DNA of 12,227 bases from a bacterium. GTDB lineage: Bacteria; Patescibacteriota; Patescibacteriia; Patescibacteriales; Patescibacteriaceae. The position numbers were made by a program, and so were the translations under genes. The notes beneath the pieces were generated by a model that worked only from the letters and a program-made list of their open reading frames with translations, ran no database searches and was not told where the DNA came from. Positions within the stretch are counted from its first letter, which is position 1; each line of letters starts with the position of its first letter. The DNA is taken from contig JAKAFD010000022.1 in the NCBI GenBank assembly GCA_021818075.1, positions 1 to 12,227 on the forward strand. The letters run 5' to 3'. Below, piece after piece: positions 1 to 4,572 of this stretch.

Positions 1-891
1 GAACGCCGGCTCAAGAATCAGAAAAAAATACTGCTGGCTATCCTGCTCTTAGGGTTGCTGTTGTTGCCAGTGGCGTTTTGGTACAGACAGTCGGCCAGAG
101 ACAAGCAAGCCGCCGTGATTAATCGTTATGCCGGAGGAACTTTCAGCCAGGTACAGGGTTTAGTATTCAAACTGCCGGTAAGTCTGACTGACACTGTCTT
201 GCAGCCCGGAGCCATTAAAGGCCGGATTATTGAATCAACCCTGGCCGCGGGCCAGCCTTACGAGCAGGCTTTGACCAACGCTTTAAACGAGGCTAAACAG
301 GAGTTGGTTAAAGGCGAAGTGCTGTGGCCGGAACCGTTAAATGAAATTGTTAAACAAACTACTCTGACAGCGCCTCTGACTGTGCGCTGGCTGGCTTATT
401 CCTCGTCAGCGGCCATTAAGGCCGGTTTGGCCAGAATTGATGAACTTAATCAGGAAAAAATTGATTATGCTTTTAGTAGTTCGGAGGTGCTAGCCGTAGA
501 AAAAACTGATAACGCTAACCAGCTGATTTTAAAAATAAAAATCAATATCAGTTCCGGTAAGCAATTACAGGCGTCCGGCGATGAGAATTTAGTTAAGGAA
601 GAAGTCAACGCCGGCGTCACTGACGGCAATCTGGCTACCAGCTCTTTGACCGAGGCCACCGGTAGCCCGGCCAGCACGGCTGTGCCGGCCGGCAAACAAG
701 CGATAATTAAAAACACGGAAACCGGCTGGCTTAATATCAGAGAAGGACCGGGCGCCGCTTTTGGGATTATCAAAAAAGTTAATCCCGGCGAGATTTATGA
801 GTTCTTGGCCGAAGAAGGTGAGTGGATAAAAATCAAGTTACCGGATGGTCAAGCCGGTTGGGCAGCCGCTCGCTATATACAGCTAAAGTGA
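1..891 (+). CDS. Membrane-anchored protein with C-terminal bacterial SH3 (SH3b) domain, 5' truncated by the window
   Basis: The frame is open from base 1 to a TGA at 889-891, with no ATG or GTG before a hydrophobic stretch (codons about 10-26), so the true start lies upstream of the window. A TTG at 55 falls inside that stretch and would split it. The visible 296 residues comprise a short basic segment, one membrane helix or uncleaved signal anchor, about 190 residues I do not recognise, a Ser/Thr/Ala/Pro-rich linker (about bases 640-700), and an SH3b domain (about 700-888) with the family signature LNIREGPG near its start and GWAAARYI near its end. SH3b domains usually bind peptidoglycan or other wall polymers, so an extracytoplasmic wall-associated role is inferred. 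The stop is 77 bases before the pilin-like gene, which has its own promoter. The SH3b call is confident; the rest is unassigned. Confidence 0.8.
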   Translation, partial: ERRLKNQKKILLAILLLGLLLLPVAFWYRQSARDKQAAVINRYAGGTFSQVQGLVFKLPVSLTDTVLQPGAIKGRIIESTLAAGQPYEQALTNALNEAKQELVKGEVLWPEPLNEIVKQTTLTAPLTVRWLAYSSSAAIKAGLARIDELNQEKIDYAFSSSEVLAVEKTDNANQLILKIKINISSGKQLQASGDENLVKEEVNAGVTDGNLATSSLTEATGSPASTAVPAGKQAIIKNTETGWLNIREGPGAAFGIIKKVNPGEIYEFLAEEGEWIKIKLPDGQAGWAAARYIQLK

Positions 892-904
892 TTTTTGCTA
901 TAAT
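876..904 (+). promoter_or_regulatory. Promoter of the pilin-like gene
   Basis: The extended -10 TGCTATAAT lies at 896-904. A TATACA hexamer at 876-881 matches TTGACA at four of six positions with a 17-base spacer. Transcription would start near 911, giving a leader of about 58 bases that contains the hairpin at 931-953. The -35 overlaps the last codons of the SH3b gene. Confidence 0.65.
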
Positions 905-930
905 ATCAATATTAAATAAAATAATAATTT

Positions 931-953
931 TCTTACAAACATCATTTGTAAGA
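931..953 (+). promoter_or_regulatory. Perfect hairpin in the pilin leader
   Basis: TCTTACAAA (931-939) and TTTGTAAGA (945-953) form a perfect 9-bp stem with a 5-base loop, 15 bases before the pilin start codon. It is not followed by a T-run, so it is not a normal terminator. It lies between the promoter and the ATG and could affect translation or mRNA stability, or be a protein-binding dyad. Confidence 0.5.
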
Positions 954-968
954 GTCTAAAAAATTTTT

Positions 969-1490
969 ATGAATAAGTCTATCAACAAGGGCTTTACCCT
1001 GATAGAGCTCTTAATCGTCATGGCTATTATCTCCATAATAGCGGCAGTGGTCTTTGTGGCTCTTGATCCGTTGACTCGTTTTCGGCAATCAAGAGACGCG
1101 GCGCGCTGGACCGATATTTCCGGCATCGTCAGCGCCATTAAAATTAATCAAGTTGACAACGGCGGCGACTACTTGGCAGCGGTTAAAAATATGACCGCGG
1201 GCAGTATTTACATGGTGATTGACGGCACGGCTCCGGCCGATTGCACCAATGCTCTATGTAACCCGGCCGTGTCCGGCGCCACCAATTGTGTGGATTTATC
1301 CGGTTTAGTCAGCGCTGGTTATTTGGGCAAGGTGCCAGTTAGTCCTAACGGCGCCGGCAATTGGAGCGGCAAGCAAGCCTCTGGTCCTTCCGGTTTGACC
1401 GGCTACACTGTGGAAAAGAGCTCTACCGGCATTTTGACCGTGCGCGCCTGTGAAGCGGAATCCACTACTGAAATTAAAGTTTCGCGCTAA
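969..1490 (+). CDS. Type IV pilin-like protein (prepilin-type N-methylation signal)
   Basis: This 173-residue protein begins MNKSINKG followed by FTLIELLIVMAI, the class III (prepilin) signal. Prepilin peptidase should cut after Gly8 and methylate Phe9; Glu13 is the conserved +5 glutamate used in filament assembly. The hydrophobic helix runs to about residue 35. The remainder is a small Gly/Ser/Ala-rich globular head with four cysteines (two in CTNALC, one in the following NCVDL segment, one near the C-terminus) that could form two disulfides. The length fits a minor pilin or pseudopilin as well as a major pilin, and no neighbouring assembly ATPase, PilC or peptidase gene is present to decide. 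No Shine-Dalgarno is seen before the ATG. The gene has its own promoter and a strong terminator, so it is probably monocistronic. Patescibacterial cells commonly carry type IV pili used in DNA uptake or host attachment; that role is inferred here. Confidence 0.88.
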   Translation: MNKSINKGFTLIELLIVMAIISIIAAVVFVALDPLTRFRQSRDAARWTDISGIVSAIKINQVDNGGDYLAAVKNMTAGSIYMVIDGTAPADCTNALCNPAVSGATNCVDLSGLVSAGYLGKVPVSPNGAGNWSGKQASGPSGLTGYTVEKSSTGILTVRACEAESTTEIKVSR

Positions 1491-1499
1491 ATTTTCATA

Positions 1500-1535
1500 A
1501 AAACATCCCCCCGATGGACATCGGGGGGATGTTTT
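1500..1535 (+). terminator. Rho-independent terminator of the pilin-like gene
   Basis: A perfect 16-bp stem, 1500-1515 with 1520-1535, has loop GGAC. The stem top is CCCCCCGAT/ATCGGGGGG and its base is AAAACAT/ATGTTTT, so A and T tracts flank the GC core on both strands. It begins nine bases after the pilin stop codon. Its core and loop are identical to those of the terminator at 5926-5955. Confidence 0.9.
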
Positions 1536-1602
1536 AATTATCTTGTCTGTCTTGAGCCTATAAAAAAAACTGCGAGCCCATCGCCCCGTATCTGCGAGCC
1601 TT

Positions 1603-1727
1603 AAAATTCAGCCTAAAATTTAAGTGAGGCTTTGGGCTAGAGCCGAGCCTTTGTTTGACGCCTCGGCCACTGCCGAGGCGGAGTTAGGCGAGGCACCCAA
1701 AACGAGCGCTAAATTTGGCTGAATTTT
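1603..1727. repeat. Inverted-repeat arm pair enclosing a GC-rich hairpin
   Basis: AAAATTCAGCC (1603-1613) pairs with GGCTGAATTTT (1717-1727). After a 2-base bulge, AAATTT (1616-1621) pairs with AAATTT (1711-1716), giving 17 paired bases. Inside, CGCCTCGGC (1659-1667) and GCCGAGGCG (1672-1680) form a perfect 9-bp stem with loop CACT. The outer flanks GCGAG (1594-1598) and CTCGC (1734-1738) extend the symmetry. The arrangement resembles a branched stem or REP-like palindrome. Confidence 0.6.
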
Positions 1728-1735
1728 TATTTGCT

Positions 1736-1770
1736 CGCGATTTTGGCGCCACCTTTTCTAAAAAGGTGGC
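1736..1770 (+). repeat. Hairpin repeat unit, copy 1
   Basis: The unit is CGCGATTTT, a three-base spacer, then a perfect 10-bp hairpin GCCACCTTTT / AAAAGGTGGC (1748-1757 with 1761-1770) with loop CTA, followed by a purine-rich stretch. A similar unit in opposite orientation lies at 1824-1858, about 50 bases downstream. Confidence 0.55.
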
Positions 1771-1823
1771 AGGAAAAAATATCAACTATGATTAAATCAT
1801 TAAACTCTAATTTTTCTTTCTCT

Positions 1824-1858
1824 CTACTTTTTTTAGAAAAAAGTAGCAAAAAATCGCG
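1824..1858 (-). repeat. Hairpin repeat unit, copy 2 (inverted)
   Basis: Read on the minus strand this unit is CGCGATTTT followed by a 10-bp hairpin CTACTTTTTT / AAAAAAGTAG with loop CTA, then AGAG and a purine-rich stretch. It has the same order, length (35 bases), loop and start motif as copy 1, but its stem sequence has diverged in a compensated way, so the fold is kept while the bases differ. Confidence 0.55.
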
Positions 1859-1982
1859 CCTGGAAGAAAATTAGCTATATTTTTTTTGCTTCCGCTAACA
1901 TAATTTTTAACTCGCTCCGCTCGGACAGAAAAATTATGTAACGCTTCGCCAAAAAATATTACGCAAATTTTCTTAGTGGCGC
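1856..1982. repeat. Long-range inverted repeat with inner hairpin
   Basis: GCGCC (1856-1860) plus AAGAAAATT (1864-1872) pair with AATTTTCTT (1966-1974) plus GGCGC (1978-1982), interrupted by a symmetric 3-base mismatch. Inside lies a perfect 11-bp stem, ACATAATTTTT (1898-1908) with AAAAATTATGT (1929-1939), whose 20-base loop is GC-rich. Confidence 0.55.
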
Positions 1983-2070
1983 AGGACGGATGGACGAAAA
2001 TTTTCTCAAAATTTTTATAGGCTCGCAGATTTATTTTTTTTAATAATATGACGCCTTTTATGGTAAAATG

Positions 2071-2079
2071 TGTTATAAT
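2071..2079 (+). promoter_or_regulatory. Extended -10 promoter of the L,D-transpeptidase unit
   Basis: TGTTATAAT at 2071-2079 is a full extended -10. No good -35 is visible at the right distance. Transcription should start near 2086, and the ATG is at 2088, so a leaderless or nearly leaderless mRNA is expected. Confidence 0.65.
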
Positions 2080-2087
2080 AAATAATT

Positions 2088-2717
2088 ATGCGCAGACTTT
2101 TTATTACGGCTGTAATTTTTTGTTTATGCCTGACTAGTGGTTTTAAGGCCGTAGCCGCCACCAAAACCAAAACGGCCACCGCCCCCGAAACCAAGAAAGT
2201 GGAACTGGATACCGATAAGGATTATTTATCCGACCGTTTGGAAAAAGCCATTGGTAGCGACCCGCAAAATCCCGATTCCGACGGCGACGGCTACTTGGAC
2301 GGTACGGAAGTGGCCGCCGGTTATAACCCCTTAAGCAACAGCAAAAAACCTTTAGACAAGCTGATTAAAGTTGATTTAAAAACTCAGCATTTGTGGTATT
2401 ACTTGGGCGATAAACTGCTGGCCGACTTTCCCATTTCGGCCGGCATTAAAAGTCTGCCCACGCCCAAAGGCGAATTTAAAATTCTAGACAAAGTACAGGT
2501 GAAAACTTACGGCGGGCAGGGTTATAATTTTTATTATCCCAATACCAAATGGAATTTGCATTTCGCCACCGGCCAATATCGTTTTTATATTCATGGCGCC
2601 TATTGGCACAATAATTTCGGCCAGCCGATGAGCCACGGCTGTATCAATGTCAGTTATGATAATATGGAGCCGTTATACTGGTTCGCCCAGGTCGGCACCA
2701 AGCTGATAATCAACTAA
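2088..2717 (+). CDS. Secreted L,D-transpeptidase (YkuD domain) with calcium-loop repeat linker
   Basis: This 209-residue protein would cross-link peptidoglycan stems (3-3 links) or attach proteins to them outside the membrane. Residues 1-24 form a signal peptide with a plausible cut after AVAA. Residues 41-83 carry acidic loops of the thrombospondin type 3/EF-hand-like kind (DTDKDYLSD and DSDGDGYLDG), often calcium-binding. The YkuD domain runs from about 90 to the end. Its catalytic signature is complete: His169 in HGAYWH and SHGCIN with His183 and nucleophile Cys185. It is short for the family, with no separate PG-binding domain; the acidic repeats take the N-terminal place. The expected leader is almost absent. 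The downstream metallophosphoesterase starts one base after the TAA, indicating translational coupling. The enzyme class is secure; the exact acceptor is unknown. Confidence 0.93.
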   Translation: MRRLFITAVIFCLCLTSGFKAVAATKTKTATAPETKKVELDTDKDYLSDRLEKAIGSDPQNPDSDGDGYLDGTEVAAGYNPLSNSKKPLDKLIKVDLKTQHLWYYLGDKLLADFPISAGIKSLPTPKGEFKILDKVQVKTYGGQGYNFYYPNTKWNLHFATGQYRFYIHGAYWHNNFGQPMSHGCINVSYDNMEPLYWFAQVGTKLIIN

Positions 2718-2718
2718 T

Positions 2719-3411
2719 ATGGTTGAGGCAAAAAGAAAAATCAAAGTTGACACCGTTATCATTTCCGATATTCACCTGGGGTTTAAATTCAGCCGGGTGG
2801 AAAAATTAATCGCGGTTTTGGCCGATTATCGTTTTAATCGTTTAATTTTAAATGGTGATATTTTTGATGGTTTGGATTTTAATCGTCTTAATTCGGAACA
2901 TTGGGAAGTGCTGTCGCTTTTCCGCCATTTGTCAAAATTCGCCGAAGTGGTCTGGATTATCGGCAACCATGACGGCCGGATTGACCGGTTGTCGCGTTTA
3001 ATCGGCGTGAAGATTAATAACTACTATCTTTGGCGCGCCGGCCGCAAGACTTGTCTGGCAATTCACGGCCACCAATATGACCGTTTTATTTCCACCAATT
3101 TATTAATCAGCAATTTGGCCGGTGCTGCTTTTTATTTTTTAAAAAGGTTTGAAGGCAAAAACGAACTGATTACCAATTGGCTGAAAAGACATACTCGCGG
3201 CTGGCTGCGCCTGTCCGATGAGGTGGCCATGGGCGCGATTAAGTTTGCTCAACACCACCGGGCCAACTATGTCTTTTGCGGCCACACTCATTTGGCGCGC
3301 CAGTGGGAATTTAACGGCGTTAAGTATTGGAATAGCGGTTGCTGGGTAGAGAGCCCGTCATACTTGATAACCATCAAAGGCGAGACTGTCACTTTGGTAC
3401 CAATTAAGTAG
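2719..3411 (+). CDS. Calcineurin-like metallophosphoesterase, LpxH-like
   Basis: This 230-residue cytosolic or membrane-peripheral protein carries the full binuclear-metal motif set: DIHLG (Asp17, His19), GDIFD (Asp47), GNHDG (Asn83, His84), HGH (His116-His118) and GHTH (His189, His191). Spacing and length match the UDP-2,3-diacylglucosamine pyrophosphatase (LpxH) group, which hydrolyses a nucleotide-linked lipid pyrophosphate in lipid A synthesis. No other lipid A gene is present, and patescibacteria are not expected to make lipid A, so the substrate is uncertain; another UDP-sugar or pyrophosphate is possible. The ATG is one base after the L,D-transpeptidase stop (TAATATG), with no Shine-Dalgarno, so translation probably depends on reinitiation. 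A bidirectional terminator follows. The fold is secure, the substrate is not. Confidence 0.88.
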   Translation: MVEAKRKIKVDTVIISDIHLGFKFSRVEKLIAVLADYRFNRLILNGDIFDGLDFNRLNSEHWEVLSLFRHLSKFAEVVWIIGNHDGRIDRLSRLIGVKINNYYLWRAGRKTCLAIHGHQYDRFISTNLLISNLAGAAFYFLKRFEGKNELITNWLKRHTRGWLRLSDEVAMGAIKFAQHHRANYVFCGHTHLARQWEFNGVKYWNSGCWVESPSYLITIKGETVTLVPIK

Positions 3412-3427
3412 AAAAAATTTAGAAATC

Positions 3428-3455
3428 AAAAACTCGGCCAGGCGGCCGAGTTTTT
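3428..3455. terminator. Bidirectional terminator between convergent genes
   Basis: AAAAACTCGGCC (3428-3439) pairs with GGCCGAGTTTTT (3444-3455), a 12-bp stem with loop AGGC and A/T tracts on both sides. It lies between the metallophosphoesterase stop (3411) and the aldolase stop (3469) and can serve both. Confidence 0.88.
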
Positions 3456-3468
3456 TAATGTTATAATG

Positions 3469-4380
3469 CTATTTTATCAATTTATCTTTGCCTAAATAAA
3501 TTTGGTAAGCGCGGCTGGCCGAATAGCCCGCCAAGGAAATAGCAGTAATGGCATTGGCCAGGCGGATGGCTTCCGCGAGCGGCCGTTGGTGAAGATTGCG
3601 GCCGGTGGCATTGCCGCGCGCGCCGGCGGCGATTTGCGTGGCTAGATTATTTAAAAAGCGTTTCGGATCAACGCTTGGGCCGCCGGAAAAAATAACGCCG
3701 GTGCGTCCGGCCGCGGCTATAATGGCTCCGTAAGAAGTTTTAGTTAACCCCTGGGGCTGGCTCAATTTAACAAAATCCGCGCCTAAACAAGCGGCCAAAC
3801 CGGCCATACCCGCCGCCAGTTGTGGGTCGTTGGCATTTTTTATTGCCCGGCCGCGTGGATAAATCCAGAGCACGGCCAGCAGACCGGCGCGGTGCGCCCG
3901 ATAAACAACTTGCGCCGCTTGCGCCAGCATCTGGTGTTCAAATTGCGAACCGGGATAAAGCGTATAGCCGACGCCGACGATTTTTAAACGGCTCATCTTT
4001 TTAAATTCTACGACATCGGTCACCGTATTCAATAAACCGCTTACAGGATCTTGAGTCTTGGCACTGATTAAATTAGTTTTGGAATTTAGCTTAATTAAGT
4101 AGGGGATATGGCGATAATGCGCGCCGTACTGGGCAATGAGCCCCAGTTGTGAAGCAAAAACGCCGATGTGGGCGCGGCTGGCAATGTTAAACAGATGGCG
4201 CGGCGAAGCATCCTCGGCGGCAATGTTTTTGCCGAAAAAATCATTATTGAGGTGTTCAATTTTTTGGTCGCCGGCCAAGAGCATCAACCGGCCGGTGTTT
4301 TTAGTCGCCAGACGCCAGTTTTTAAAATAGGCCCGGCGCTTGCCCGGCGCCACGGATAAAGGAATAATCGCTTGGTTCAT
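3469..4380 (-). CDS. fbaB: Class I fructose-bisphosphate aldolase, DhnA/FbaB type
   Basis: This 303-residue cytosolic enzyme should cleave fructose 1,6-bisphosphate to glyceraldehyde 3-phosphate and dihydroxyacetone phosphate through a lysine Schiff base. Family marks are GDQKIEHLN (Asp38; compare the DQGxEHG of FbaB), WIYPRG (residues 172-177), ADFVK with the likely Schiff-base Lys205, the phosphate-binding FSGG (231-234) and GARGNATGRN (253-262), where the family has the second phosphate site. Length is usual for the archaeal/FbaB branch. The ATG sits two bases from the expected transcription start, so the mRNA is probably leaderless. It is transcribed alone, divergent from the peptidoglycan-binding gene and convergent with the metallophosphoesterase gene. 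With the mutase at 6998-7696 it indicates at least part of glycolysis. A related DhnA-family aldolase with another substrate cannot be excluded. Confidence 0.87.
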   Translation of the reverse strand: MNQAIIPLSVAPGKRRAYFKNWRLATKNTGRLMLLAGDQKIEHLNNDFFGKNIAAEDASPRHLFNIASRAHIGVFASQLGLIAQYGAHYRHIPYLIKLNSKTNLISAKTQDPVSGLLNTVTDVVEFKKMSRLKIVGVGYTLYPGSQFEHQMLAQAAQVVYRAHRAGLLAVLWIYPRGRAIKNANDPQLAAGMAGLAACLGADFVKLSQPQGLTKTSYGAIIAAAGRTGVIFSGGPSVDPKRFLNNLATQIAAGARGNATGRNLHQRPLAEAIRLANAITAISLAGYSASRAYQIYLGKDKLIK

Positions 4381-4388
4381 ATTTTAAT

Positions 4389-4417
4389 ATTATATCATAA
4401 ATTGCGCTAACCTTAAA
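4389..4417 (-). promoter_or_regulatory. Promoter of the aldolase gene
   Basis: On the minus strand TGATATAAT (4389-4397) is an extended -10; TTTAAG at 4412-4417 is a weak -35 at 17-base spacing. The expected start near 4382 is two bases from the ATG. Its -35 is only eight bases from that of the divergent promoter. Confidence 0.65.
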
Positions 4418-4425
4418 ACGAACGC

Positions 4426-4454
4426 TTGGCTGGTTGGGGCGGTTGTGCTATAAT
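4426..4454 (+). promoter_or_regulatory. Promoter of the peptidoglycan-binding protein gene
   Basis: TTGGCT (4426-4431) matches TTGACA at four of six positions and is 17 bases from TATAAT (4449-4454), which is preceded by TGC to form an extended -10. Transcription near 4461 gives a leader of about 112 bases, in which no clear hairpin or riboswitch was recognised. Confidence 0.7.
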
Positions 4455-4572
4455 GCTGGCATAAATATATATCCCGGTGCCAAAATTATTAATCTATATT
4501 AGCTTCTCGGCTCGGCCAAATAAAAGAAATCTTTCATCTGACCTCGCCTTACGTCGCTAATAAGTTAAACCT

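Larger units (their letters stand above)
1554..2041. repeat. Gene-free foldback region bounded by inverted repeats
   Basis: No convincing gene lies between the pilin terminator and the L,D-transpeptidase promoter (about 540 bases). The region is bounded by an inverted pair: CTGCGAGCC preceded by an A-run at 1562-1578, and GGCTCGCAG followed by a T-rich run at 2020-2041. CTGCGAGCC recurs directly at 1592-1600. A second pairing of the same edges is GCCTATAAAAA (1556-1566) with TTTTTATAGGC (2012-2022). Inside are several further inverted repeats, listed separately. Alternating AT-rich runs and short GC-rich stems are unlike the neighbouring coding DNA. It could be a non-autonomous mobile element, a decayed repeat cluster or a structured RNA. 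No target-site duplication is convincing. Confidence 0.6.

Noticed and set aside
55..57. TTG at 55 as the start of the SH3b protein
   Set aside because: The frame is open to base 1 and the TTG lies in the middle of the membrane helix; the start is outside the window.
465..773. Long open frames antisense to the SH3b, PG-binding, aldolase, baseplate-J-like and argS genes
   Set aside because: Each lies opposite a strong coding frame with recognisable domains and shows no promoter, start signal or protein family of its own.
889..891. TGA of the SH3b gene read as glycine (alternative genetic code)
   Set aside because: The SH3b domain is complete at this point, only four codons would be added, and no internal TGA occurs in any recognised gene.
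1748..1770. The GCCACCTTTT/AAAAGGTGGC hairpin as a transcription terminator
   Set aside because: No T-run follows on either strand, no gene ends nearby, and a similar unit occurs inverted 50 bases away, so a repeat is the better reading.
1788..1874. A 28-codon open frame from ATG at 1788 within the foldback block
   Set aside because: It runs straight through the hairpin repeat unit, has no promoter or ribosome site, and its composition (Ser/Phe/Lys/Leu) follows from the repeat.
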